From Blattamonas nauphoetae (taxonomy: Eukaryota; Preaxostyla; Oxymonadida), in the NCBI GenBank assembly GCA_033064195.1, contig JARBJD010000135.1:1-64000 (forward strand): 64,000 bases of DNA, in the 5' to 3' direction. This document shows, piece by piece, positions 20,631-31,000 of this stretch. The translations under genes were made by a program, and so were the position numbers. Within the stretch, counting starts at the first letter, position 1, and each line of letters opens with the position of its first letter. The notes beneath the pieces were generated by a model that was not told where the DNA came from, made no database searches, and saw only the letters and a program-made list of their open reading frames with translations.

Positions 20631-23600
20631 TTACAGCTTGTTCTTCAACACAAGTCGACAGTTCGAGAACGCAGACCCAGTGCGACGGATCGTCGGCACA
20701 ATCCGGTTCGCCACAACCACTGCTCCTGCCGACTCGCTCGCTGAGTACACAATCTTCCGATTTTTGCTCAAAACAAGACGACCATCACCATCTCTTTCGA
20801 AGGACGGCGATGTCGCGGTTGTCTCCTCAAACCAGCTTCCGCACAAGTTCAATCGTGTCACACCCTCCCCACAGTCAACAACCACTGCTCCGTTCTGGGA
20901 ACTGCTGTCGAGTCCACAGCAGTCGATGACCAGACACGAGAGAAGGTCGACGACGGAGCGACGAGCGAGTGGTTCTGTTCGCACGAGGACGATCGACAGT
21001 GTCCATCCCAATCTGATCGAACGCTCCGAAACACATCCACTTTCAAAAAATGTGCATCTCACAATCTCGACGTGTGTTTGGGGAGTGGACACGTCGATCA
21101 GGGCAGTGTTGGGTGAGGATCCGACTTTCTGCACAGTCCACAGCAGGTCGCTGTCGGTCATCGAGAATCCCGACAATCCATTCTTCGAAGCGAAGGCGAT
21201 CAACGACGCGTTTTGTGAGGTGACGGTGGACGAAACGAAATGTGAAAGGGCGAGGTGGAACTCGGAGTTGTTCGCACAAGTTGAGATCAGAGTGACAGAA
21301 TCGGAAAATGTGAAGTGGTCGAGTGAGACGGAATCGATGGTGCACGTTCCACGAGTCATGCAAACCAGTCCCATCCCGACATCTTCTCCTTCGCACGACG
21401 ACAGACGAACAGACGAAACAACGCAATCACCCCACCCTCCAATCAAGAAGCGAGGATGGAGGGAGGAGAAGGAGAGAGCGAACGACGGGAGCAGCACGAC
21501 AATATTAGAAATCCTGATGTGTCCTCCATCCACCACAAACACTGCCTGTGTGCTTCGCGATCCTTCCACTGTGTCCTCAACCACCAATCGGTCTTTCCTG
21601 TTCCACAGGCATCTCATCTCCAGTGCCCTCCTCCCAACCGAGATCCACCCTCTGCACGACGCCTCTCTGTCGATCTTCATTTGGATGATGTCAGTCTCTT
21701 CGCCTGATCCTGCGTGATCCCATCCAGTCTTGATGGAGGCACAGGGTGATTGGATGGTTCCGCATTCTGGTTCCTCCGAGCCGTTGTGCTTCGAAACAAT
21801 GATATCTGAGTGAGCTGTACTTTTGGGTGTTGTGAAGGAGAGAGGCTGCTGAATGACGATGGAAATGCCGTCGTGTCTGACGCTTGTGATGGTGTATTGT
21901 TTGTTGAACAAGAGATGTGGAGTGTCTGATCTCGACAGCGAGAGTTCAAAGGATATTGTCGTGTCGCTGATGAACTTGCCTGTGAATGGCGATCCTGGAA
22001 ATGCGGAGAGAGTCATTGTCCAAGCCCCATCTTTCATTGCCCGCCCTTCGAGTGTGAGAACGATCCTGTCTTCTTCGGCATTCAGCGAATGGTGTGCTGC
22101 CTCGATTCGCGATGGTTCAGACGGTGTCCTGAATCTCGTTTCTTCTTCCTCAAAATGAATCAGTCCAGATGAAGCTGTTCTCAATGATTGTATTCTGTAT
22201 TTCCTCCCAAATTTCAGTTGACTTGATTTCTTCAACGAGTCTGTCTCAAAAGGATACAGTTTGACTGACAGCGCTTTCAATTCTCCTTTTTCGTCTGTTT
22301 CCATCCCGAGGACACGATCATCAGAGCTTGTTGCGTCCAAATCTTCGGATTCAAATGTCAGTGTCACCGTGCTCTTGATCGGAAGCGCAACTGACGAGAA
22401 CGACAGTGTGATCGTTGTCTTTAGAGAATCCACGAAGTCACTTGCTTCAATTCGGACGAGACGAGACGGTTTGGCTATCGTCTTGAATGACAATCCATCT
22501 TCGAAGAGAATCGGCGTTGATCCAAATCTCACTCCGATCACAGAATAAGTCGAGTTGTACGACAAGTCAACGAGAGAAGGCGAACGCGTGTCGAAGAGTG
22601 TTCCTTTCAGCTTTCCTTTGCTGTTCGAATCGAATATCAGATTCAGTGCGACTGTTGCTGTCTCACTTCCATTCACAGAGAATCTCACTTCGTATTCTCC
22701 ATCCAGACAGATCCCAGAAAATGAGATCTCAATCGTCTTGTCGTTTGATCCATATTTCGCATCCTCGTTCAATTCTGTCAAGCGACTCGGTTCAGACGGA
22801 ACAGTGAAATTGACACCAGAATTCACAACAGTAATCGAGGACTCAATCGCCAAATCGAGAACAAGATATGTCGTCTCGAAAGAGAGGAGAGGAGACGATT
22901 CACCAAAAATCAACTCACAATGCGAATGAGTCGTCGATGAGGCATCTCCAGTCAGCGTTCCACGAAGGTAAATGTCAGGCGAAGACGGTGTCGATCCAAT
23001 CATCTTCTGAAGCGTCAAAGAGAACGCCTTTCCCCCTCCCAGATTCACGCCAGACAGAACAACGATCGCTGACTTATTCTTCTCTCCTCCAAGCGAACAC
23101 GATGCTCCTTCAATCCTCACGGGAGAGGGAGGCAGAGAGAACACTGGTGCCTTCACAACTGCCACAACATTCTCACTCCACATCTCAACAATCGAATACG
23201 AGCAACCATATTCAAGTGAATCCGATGTGTTGTACACTTCAACTGTTGCAGTTCCAGATTCTGCCGATGTGAATTCGATTGGAAGATCCACTGTCTTCGA
23301 GGGAGTCGAGGTCGATGACAAGCGAAGAGTGAATGTCTCGGAAGGCATCAGAAGAGTGGTGAGCGACAGGATCACACTGTTCGGGTCAGAAGGTGCCAAG
23401 TCGCACGAAATCAAAGAAAGAGTCGGTCCAGATGGTGTGGTGAACGACGATTGTGAAAGAAGGACGTGTTCATCGTCCTTTCCTTCTTCCACAAGAATCA
23501 CAGACGAGATTGTGTAGGATGTCCCAAATTTCAGGTCGTTGCTTCCACCAATCGGCAATATCGACGATCCTTCTGTGGATGACGAGAACGGGAGAGAGAA

Positions 23601-25862
23601 CGAGGGACCAGAAGTGAGTGACACTAAATACGTCTTTCCAGAAGGAAGATCACTTCCAGACACAGCAAACACAAACGACGAGGAAGAGACAGACGAAGGA
23701 ACAACAATCGACGAGATCAGCGGAGGGCGTGGGACTTCAAGCAACGGCTGAGCTGAAGTGTCAAACGAAGACGTCCCGTTCGTCACTGAGACGATGTGAT
23801 AGTCCGCTCCATACTCCAGATGCGTCGTGTTCTCCTCCCATCCAACGAAAAACTTAACAAAACAGGATGTCTTATGAACATCGAAGATCGCACTCGTCAC
23901 AGACACGGCAAGTCCTGAGTGACGAAGAGAAACCAAATGATTCCCATCACTCAGCTGTCTCCCAACAAGACGAACAATCACTTCGTCCTTTCGTCCATTC
24001 AGAGAACACATCGCTTCTTCAATTCGGGCTGGTTCCACGGGTGTTGTGAACTCAACTGGACTGTTCACAACAATTGTCCGCTTCTCTCCATTCGACTCTC
24101 GACCAACCTCCATCACTCTGTACTTCGTCTCCCACAAAACAAGGTCAGTCGCTGTCGATGGATAGAGTGGTGCTGTTCCTGTCAGCGTCGTTGTCCCAGA
24201 AAGTGTCAGCGACACCTCAATGTCCGACGATGACGACGATCCATCCCTGATTAGCATCCAATAGTTCCCTTCTTGAAGCCCAACTCCATTCAGCGTCAGT
24301 TCGGTCGTGTTTACATCCAAAAGAGTGCTCGATCCGCCAAAAACGAAATTGTCGAATGTCCATCCAGGCATCACAACTGTCTTCACTTCAAAGTCTGTGC
24401 CAGCTGGCAGAATCTGTCCTGCTCCAACTGTCTCTGTTCCGCTCCCAATTGTTGAATCAGCAAACTCGATGAACACCAAGCGAGGCACTTTCGGTCCACG
24501 TAAGAGAACTGCCATCGTCCCACTCATTTTCTTCTCCGTCTCCACTTCGATCGTCGCAACGTTGTCCGTCACTGTCACGCTCTTCCCAACAATCGTCGTC
24601 CCCTTCTCAACCAGCGGAATCAACGATCGATCATACGGTTTGTTCAAATAGACCGACCAAGTGTTGTTCAACCCTGAAGAAGAATCGCAGTCTTTCATTT
24701 CGTCTGTTGTTAGAATATCCGTGATAGCTGGGCTTGTGAAGAAGTCTCGTGAATCGATGTTCTCGGTTGCATAGCAATCTCTGAAACTGACCGAGCTGAC
24801 GCTCAGACTCATCGAGTACATGGCTGTCTGCCAATACGAGAAGAACGTGGCTCCTCCACGACCTGCATGGCATGCAATGAAAGACGAGTTGGAGAGAGTG
24901 CATTGGGCGTCCTCGAAGAAGAGTCCTCCTCCACGCTTCGCTGAAGACTCTTCGAAATAGGAGTCGGTGACTTGTTTCTTGTTCTTGCAGAGAGACACAC
25001 TGCCACCAGCATCGGTTGCTGAACAATCGGAGAAACAGCATTTATCGATGGAGGAGACGCCTGGATGGTCTGGTGCAATGGAACTGTGAGCGACCTGCAC
25101 AGCACCTCCATCTCCATCACTCCCGTAACTGGCTCGACACCGAGCAAAGGAGGATGAGGACACACTCAGTTGGACTGTATCGCTGAAGATGTATATTGCA
25201 GCTCCGAATTGTGAAGCCATGTCCCCAAAAGTGCATCGGACGACAATCACTCTGTCTTCGGCGGAAGTGATTGGGCTGCGGATTTGACCGACACTATTCT
25301 CGTAGTCTTCATCTGTATACTCCACATCGGCGTTGGGAATCGTTTTTGATGGATGAGGAGAGGCGAGGAGAGTTGTCGAGTGGCAGTTCGCGAACGAGGA
25401 GTTTGTGGAAAGCGTGGATCCTCCAAAATTGATTTCGTGAACTGCTGTCCCCGAAAAGTGGTTCGTGCATTCATCCACATCGCAGCCACTGACTGTCTGA
25501 GTCATCGAGGCGAGATTCACAAAGTGTGAGCGATGCGGAGTGGTCGTCACATTTGTCAACGTTGTATGGGAAAGAAACGTGCGTATTGGTCCCAAATTGG
25601 TGTCAGTTTTTGGTGGGACTGTCTGGAACGAGAAGAGAGGTCCAGATGAATGAGCAAATGCGCGGTTCTCAAGATGGAGTCCGATCCCGGACACAGAAAC
25701 GCCCCCGGCGATAATTTCCTGTTCTTGACCAGTGGGGGAAGTTTGAAAGTTGGAAGATGAAAGACTCACAAGTGGTTGGACAATTCCACAACTTGTGGCC
25801 TGGTGAGACGTCGAGATGACTGAGATGGAGATAGAAGCAAGAGATGGAAACATAAAAGCCAT
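20631..25862 (-). CDS. Right-handed beta-helix surface protein 2, main open part (1743 aa)
   Basis: The frame starts inside the N-terminal beta-helix domain (IVVRCTFGDMASQFGAAIY, SSFARCRASYGSDGDGGAV). About eight tandem beta-sandwich-like modules of 90-110 residues follow, each ending FTTP/FTVP-x-x-PSRI/L with a preceding Y-x-I-x-x-V strand. A C-terminal beta-helix domain is shared with surface protein 1. Gene 1 has only about three such modules, so module number varies between paralogues. The ATG at 25862 is not the original start: matching N-terminal sequence continues upstream of a MITE at 26270-26706. As it stands the protein would lack a signal peptide, so the gene may be dying or the two parts may be separated by a lesion or sequence error. 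Confidence 0.7.
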   Translation of the reverse strand: MAFMFPSLASISISVISTSHQATSCGIVQPLVSLSSSNFQTSPTGQEQEIIAGGVSVSGIGLHLENRAFAHSSGPLFSFQTVPPKTDTNLGPIRTFLSHTTLTNVTTTPHRSHFVNLASMTQTVSGCDVDECTNHFSGTAVHEINFGGSTLSTNSSFANCHSTTLLASPHPSKTIPNADVEYTDEDYENSVGQIRSPITSAEDRVIVVRCTFGDMASQFGAAIYIFSDTVQLSVSSSSFARCRASYGSDGDGGAVQVAHSSIAPDHPGVSSIDKCCFSDCSATDAGGSVSLCKNKKQVTDSYFEESSAKRGGGLFFEDAQCTLSNSSFIACHAGRGGATFFSYWQTAMYSMSLSVSSVSFRDCYATENIDSRDFFTSPAITDILTTDEMKDCDSSSGLNNTWSVYLNKPYDRSLIPLVEKGTTIVGKSVTVTDNVATIEVETEKKMSGTMAVLLRGPKVPRLVFIEFADSTIGSGTETVGAGQILPAGTDFEVKTVVMPGWTFDNFVFGGSSTLLDVNTTELTLNGVGLQEGNYWMLIRDGSSSSSDIEVSLTLSGTTTLTGTAPLYPSTATDLVLWETKYRVMEVGRESNGEKRTIVVNSPVEFTTPVEPARIEEAMCSLNGRKDEVIVRLVGRQLSDGNHLVSLRHSGLAVSVTSAIFDVHKTSCFVKFFVGWEENTTHLEYGADYHIVSVTNGTSSFDTSAQPLLEVPRPPLISSIVVPSSVSSSSFVFAVSGSDLPSGKTYLVSLTSGPSFSLPFSSSTEGSSILPIGGSNDLKFGTSYTISSVILVEEGKDDEHVLLSQSSFTTPSGPTLSLISCDLAPSDPNSVILSLTTLLMPSETFTLRLSSTSTPSKTVDLPIEFTSAESGTATVEVYNTSDSLEYGCSYSIVEMWSENVVAVVKAPVFSLPPSPVRIEGASCSLGGEKNKSAIVVLSGVNLGGGKAFSLTLQKMIGSTPSSPDIYLRGTLTGDASSTTHSHCELIFGESSPLLSFETTYLVLDLAIESSITVVNSGVNFTVPSEPSRLTELNEDAKYGSNDKTIEISFSGICLDGEYEVRFSVNGSETATVALNLIFDSNSKGKLKGTLFDTRSPSLVDLSYNSTYSVIGVRFGSTPILFEDGLSFKTIAKPSRLVRIEASDFVDSLKTTITLSFSSVALPIKSTVTLTFESEDLDATSSDDRVLGMETDEKGELKALSVKLYPFETDSLKKSSQLKFGRKYRIQSLRTASSGLIHFEEEETRFRTPSEPSRIEAAHHSLNAEEDRIVLTLEGRAMKDGAWTMTLSAFPGSPFTGKFISDTTISFELSLSRSDTPHLLFNKQYTITSVRHDGISIVIQQPLSFTTPKSTAHSDIIVSKHNGSEEPECGTIQSPCASIKTGWDHAGSGEETDIIQMKIDREASCRGWISVGRRALEMRCLWNRKDRLVVEDTVEGSRSTQAVFVVDGGHIRISNIVVLLPSFALSFSSLHPRFLIGGWGDCVVSSVRLSSCEGEDVGMGLVCMTRGTCTIDSVSLDHFTFSDSVTLISTCANNSEFHLALSHFVSSTVTSQNASLIAFASKNGLSGFSMTDSDLLWTVQKVGSSPNTALIDVSTPQTHVEIVRCTFFESGCVSERSIRLGWTLSIVLVRTEPLARRSVVDLLSCLVIDCCGLDSSSQNGAVVVDCGEGVTRLNLCGSWFEETTATSPSFERDGDGRLVLSKNRKIVYSASESAGAVVVANRIVPTIRRTGSAFSNCRLVLKNKL

Positions 25863-25910
25863 AAATGGCGAAATGGTCGTCGACGATGTGATTTCACTGT
25901 TTTTGACAAG

Positions 25911-26269
25911 TACAGGGTGGCCCAGAAGTAGTCTAACCCTATGGGTCGATCACTTCTCGTCGAACAAATTCCGTTGACACCAATCGTCTTTCTCCTCACT
26001 ACAATGCTTCTTAATTTCACTTCTTTTCTTTTCACCACTGTTTCGTTGATCAACAATCCTTGTCCGCTCAAGAAAGGAGTGTTCAAAAAACGGAGTCAGT
26101 CCCGTTTCATGAGATCCATCGAGACTACAGTCGAGGAAGCACTTGTGAAATGAAAAGAAGGGAAATTTTGAAGCATAGGAAAGAAGAGAAAGACGATTGG
26201 GGTCAATTGCGCAAGATCGAAGAAAAGTGATCGACCCATACGGTTAGACTACTTCTGGGCCACCCTGTA
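25911..26269. mobile_element. 355-bp mariner-type MITE in surface-protein gene 2
   Basis: Ends CAGGGTGGCCCAGAAGTAG at 25913 and its inverse finishing at 26267 form terminal inverted repeats of about 40 bp; TA flanks both sides (25911-25912, 26268-26269). CAGGGTGGCC ends with a TA duplication are typical of Tc1/mariner MITEs. It has no coding capacity of its own and interrupts the coding frame of the surface protein. Confidence 0.85.
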
Positions 26270-26706
26270 TTGAGGATTCTAAAACAACACAGATTGTCTG
26301 TCATGTCAGAGACAGAGAGAGCCAGATTGTGGAGTGATAGGGAGCTATTCCGAACATAAAAGATGGTGGTGGATGAATCATGGTTCAGGTATAAATTAAT
26401 GGCGTTTTCTCCGACAGGAAGTTGATGAGAGCCAAGTCGATTTGGACGACAGAGGATTGTGGTCGTGTCTCCAAACAATAACAGTGTTCGAGATGCCAGT
26501 TCAATGTTTGATCATGTGAAAACTTTATTTGGTATTTGGATCCTTTGTGTGAGTGAACGGATGTTTGTCTTTGGGTGAGTGTTGATGATGTGCTCGACGT
26601 CAGGCAGCTGTTCCACATTCTGAGGTGATGCACCCAGGGGTATTTGAACGTCTGCGGTGAGACTACGCAGAACAAGGATCAGGATGAATCTCATGAACGA
26701 AATCAT
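26270..26706 (-). pseudogene. N-terminal part of surface-protein gene 2, cut off by the MITE
   Basis: From an ATG at 26706 the frame reads a signal-type segment (MISFMRFILILVLRSLTA) and continues into FYVRNSSLSLHNLALSV, which aligns with FNSSLSLQNLHI of surface protein 1. An in-frame TGA lies at 26512-26514. Discounting the MITE and one TA, this part joins the main frame one base out of register. The stop plus the offset suggest a pseudogene at the 5' end, unless sequence errors are responsible. The 56 bp between this ATG and the ATG of FLNW copy 1 form a shared divergent upstream region. Confidence 0.6.
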
Positions 26707-26723
26707 CCACAGAAAAATCGACA

Positions 26724-26738
26724 GTGACCCATTTCGAA
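26724..26738 (+). promoter_or_regulatory. FLNW upstream motif, copy 1 (diverged)
   Basis: GTGACCCATTTCGAA ends 24 nt before the ATG at 26763. It differs from the family motif CTGACCCATAACGAG at four or five positions, consistent with decay of a dead copy. Confidence 0.5.
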
Positions 26739-26801
26739 TGTCAAAACTCTTGAACAATCAGAATGACCGCTTTAACAACTAATACAGACACCTCAATTGA
26801 A

Positions 26802-27299
26802 AACCTCTGGGCACGAGTGGACTTTCTGGGCCAAAGGTGATCGAGGTGTGTTGTGACATTGTAGTTCATCGAGGCTATTCTCTCATAATAAATTGTCCAA
26901 TATGGATGTGAACACGTTTTCTTTTCAAAATGTTGAGAATACTGTCGAGATCGTCTCAGAGAATGTCACGATCATTCGATCGTGTTTGATGAGGTCGATC
27001 GGCGAACTATATCACTTCATCTTTACGCTTTCTTGATTCATTTCAACTTTATGTCTCGTATTTTCTTACAATTTTTCAAAACATAGCGATTGATCATGAT
27101 GTATCGTGAAGTGACAATCTACTGCAGTTCTCCCTTCAAGACACCAATTTTTTGGAAGTGAACGTGCGGCGCGTTTGGCCTAGCGGTAGCCAACCCCTCT
27201 GTCGACTGTTGTGCTCGGGGTTCGACTCCCGCCGAGCACAACTTTTTTGCCACTACTTAGAGTTTTTTGGCCCAGAAAGTCCACCCTTGCCAACCTCTG
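26802..27299. mobile_element. 482-bp MITE carrying a tRNA-like gene, copy A
   Basis: The element spans 26810-27291 with terminal inverted repeats GGCA(C/A)G(A/G)GTGGAC continuing TTTCTGGGCC, and an 8-bp target duplication AACCTCTG at 26802-26809 and 27292-27299. Copy B at 40338-40819 has the same length and differs at only a few positions, so the family moved recently. The 8-bp duplication fits hAT or Merlin-like elements; no transposase is present. It sits 47 bases inside the coding sequence of FLNW copy 1. Confidence 0.85.
27169..27242 (+). ncRNA. tRNA-like Pol III transcription unit inside MITE copy A
   Basis: A near-consensus A box (TGGCCTAGCGG, from 27176) forms a D-arm-like hairpin TGGC/GCCA. 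A perfect B box (GGTTCGACTCC) lies in the loop of an 11-bp perfect stem, GTTGTGCTCGG with CCGAGCACAAC, which is followed at once by a T6 run (27243-27248) usable as a Pol III terminator. The acceptor and anticodon arms do not pair well, so it is not a standard tRNA gene; tRNA-derived RNA is the better call. Confidence 0.65.
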
Positions 27300-28067
27300 T
27301 TCTGGTTTGTCTTTTCCTTTCCTTCATTCTCGCTAGATTGTTCTCCTTTCCTGAATTGGAGCGACGATCCACTTGAGTTTGTACACGAAAAGACAGTTGT
27401 ATTTAAATCTCTTGTTGCCGCTTTGAAGATCCAACCATCACTGGATGTCTCTCTGGAAGCTAAAGCCGTGAAATTCCTCGAATCTGTGCGTCCAGAGGGT
27501 CGAAACTCCGCAGATGCTTTTCTCGGCACTCTTGCATCGAACTCTGGTGATTCTTCCCCCAACTTCGTACAGTCCATTGTGGTGCTGATTTCTTCAGCCA
27601 GTCAGGCCATAGCCACAGCATCAATAAAGTTGCTCGATTCTCTGTTCGATTGGTGTTCAGCTAAATTCAATCTGACCCTCGTCAAAGCTGATCTGATCCC
27701 TCAACTCATCAACACTCTCAATCCTCTGTCTCTTTCCTTTGCCAAAGCAGCCGATATCCACATATGTCTCATGAAAATCATCACCAATTCTCTCTGTCTC
27801 GCAACTCTGGGTGACCTCACAGCACTCGATATAGAAGGTTGTGATGAACAACAAGCTGTTCACGAGACAGTTCTGAAGCAAGTTGTGGCCCCTTCCGAGA
27901 AGTATCTTTGCTATTTGTGCGTGAATCGCTTTTCGGTCATCAATGGAACACAAGACGAGTATTTCATGGCATAAATTGCCCAAATCCTCCATATATCTCC
28001 TTTCTATCAACAGAAAATGGATTTCATTCTTCATATGCCAGTTGCTCTCACGATCCCCAGTTGTCTC

Positions 28068-31000
28068 ACATGTCCCAATAATTTTGAAAAGAGCCAAAAC
28101 ACTATGGATGGTTTCACTTTTTTTATTTTTCTCCAAATTCTTAAAATCACTCAAATATGATGGAAAAGGGGTTTGTTTCGAAATTGAGCTTCGATCGTGA
28201 TGAGAAACGACACTTTTTTGAAACGCCAATTGAACACATTTATTGTTTCAAAAACAGATGAGAGAAGATCATGAGGTGAAACAATGTGAAAAACGAAGGT
28301 TCTACAATGGAGAGTACGGATAAGATGTATTGTTAAGAAATAGAGGCAAAATCCTCATCAGTCTCTAAAATGCTCTATTGCACTTGAATGATCAGTTGAA
28401 ATTAGATTTCTGCATGAATCCAGGAGTACAATTATTTTTTCTTGAATTGGACGCATACTTGCACCCATCTGGCAAGATCATCATCGATCGTGTTCTGAAC
28501 ACTCCTTTCCTTTGTCTATCTGAAATTATGAGAGATAATTGAGAACAAACAGGTTTTATATGTTTGTTTGACACTGGTGAAGAGATATTAGGACATCATT
28601 ATCTAAATCTCCAAGAGTACCCGTCATGGAAAAAGAGAATCCGCTTTCATAGTCCCCTCCAAAACCCGCTTTTATTGCGAAACCCGCGCAAAATCCAAAA
28701 AGTTTACTATCAGAATGAATTAATTCCTTCCATTTCAATTTTTCACTTTTCAAACTTAGTAATACAAAACTGATGAATTGGCAGGTTGATCGAAATCAAA
28801 AAGTGGGTCAGATTCGTGTGAAACACTTTACCGGATCTATATCTCGTCGTTTGGATGGTTGGTTCTGATTGTGAGACCGAACGAAGTGAAACTAAGCCCT
28901 GAATAGCCATCTCCAACACTGGCCATCTTGTCAAAACAGAATTCACGATCTTAGATAAATCTCGATCAAACTTCTGCAGCATCCATTCAAACCTCGACAA
29001 AGGAGCAGCGATCTCAGCATCAGTGTCGAGCACGTCCTCTGCATCAATTTAGTCGCCGACATTCAAGAGCTGCAAACTGAGCGATGGGTGTGAAGCAGGA
29101 GGAGCGATCCATCTCTTCCTTGAAACAGACAAAGCCAACTTCCTCCTCTCAAATCTCCAATTCACATCCAACGAAGCCAACAAAGTGGAAGACATGTTCA
29201 TCTAGACTACCGACCTATCGCTGGACAAACTCATTTTGACATCAGCCAAAAAGACTGGCGAGTGGGAGGACAACACCGTTGACAATAGTCGCACCCGATG
29301 CGAGTCAAGATAGGGATACTTCACTCCCACAGAGCTCGGCATTCCGGAATATCTCGTCGAGCTGAAGGTGGTGTTTGTGGATGCCACACAACCAAAGGAG
29401 CAGCCGATCAGCAAACTATCACATAATTGGACGGGCACTTTATTGTTGTGGATGGTGTTAGTCTTATGAAGGACGGCATGACTGATAAAGCCTCCTCATT
29501 CCGACCACTGGCAAACACTGGCTCAGCAGTCATCCCAATCGACACAGATTGGATTTCACGTTCGTTCTGAACGTGGCCTCGCATTCAAAACACTGTTGAA
29601 GTTGAAAAATGGGAAACTGATGCTGACAGAATGTCCATTCAAGTCGCAGACAACAGATAACCTCAAAAAACTCAGCAACCAACACACTTGGAGACAACGT
29701 GTCGATTCTGACGATCGTGTCTAAATCGTCGTTCAGTGAGACATTGACAAGCACGGCGATTCAATTCGCAGCTGGGACTGATGTCTCGTCGCTGACTGGC
29801 TTCTTTTCCGAGGTTCTCTTCTCAGTGAAAGCTAACACACTCTCCGCCCCGTTTGTCACACTCTCTTAAGTGTTGTTCGGTGTGAGTGGAATGAAAAGTC
29901 AGCTTGCCAATGTCATTGCAGGAGTTCTGACTCTCTCAGAAGGAAGAACCGATTGAACGGAACAAATTAGAAGCCAGACACTTCACATTCACAAACACTG
30001 GTCTCGCTCAAACCGCCACATCGTGTGACATCACCACTTGATCGTCTATTGACAGCTGAGATGCGATCTTGCTCGACTTGACGGAATTGAATGGTAGAGC
30101 CTTCAACATTTCAGAAGTCGCCTGTCTGACTCGCTCTCTGATGCATCTGATGTTCCACTGAAAGACACAATGTTCACTCACATCAAGAACAACCTCATCC
30201 AGTGAGCTGCAGACCATGCGAGCAGAGATCCTCCGAAGCTACGAAGAATTCGCTGAACGACTGAAGGGCAGGAAGACACCCGAGTGGGTCATGAGACATG
30301 CCACTTACCCCGTCCAGCCACCATCTTTAACAAGTCACAGAAGCAAAAACTGCCTCGCGAGAGAGACGACACATCTCCAGGAAACAGCGCGTCGTCGCAC
30401 ATCGACTGGGCAGTGGGCTCGACGGATGCATTCGAGAATTTCACAGCACGTCGGATTGCTGGTTCGAGAAACAAAAATCTCCCGAAATGACCGTCCACTC
30501 ACAGTCTCTTGGACAGTCGCTGCGTGCCAAAGCACCGTCACTCACACTCATCCCGAACAGAAAACGCATCGTCGCAAGCGTCGAGCGAGAACACACTCTC
30601 TCCGTCCGTCCCAACCACATCCACCGAAATCCACCAACACATCCCCAACAATGTCGTCCTCACCAACACCAACACACCTACTCGACGAGTCCTCGTTCGA
30701 CTGGGGCAGCCGAGGCGGATCAGGTGGACTAAACAGACACGACGAGTTTGAGGAGATCAAAACGAGCTTAGCGCAGAACAAGGCTGAGACGAACAAATCA
30801 GCTGATCAATCGCATTCGTCGTCCATCCCAAGTCTAACTTACGAAGATTGTGGAATGGTCGGATCCATTCAGGAAGTGTTGGGGATCGACAAGGCCTGCA
30901 CTCGAACGGGAATGAAGAAGGCCGTGCCTGTTTGTCTTCGCAGAACCCAACCACCGAGTTTCGACTCTTCAAAGTGTGTTTCAGTACTCCTTTCACGTTC

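Noticed and set aside
27169-27242. A standard tRNA gene
   Set aside because: The A and B boxes and the D-type hairpin are good, but acceptor and anticodon stems do not pair and the 3' stem extends to 11 bp. It is kept as tRNA-like RNA.
27267-27974. A whole 235-residue gene with its own start at 27267
   Set aside because: Its first codons come from the end of the MITE; the rest is the middle of FLNW copy 1, so it is part of a pseudogene.
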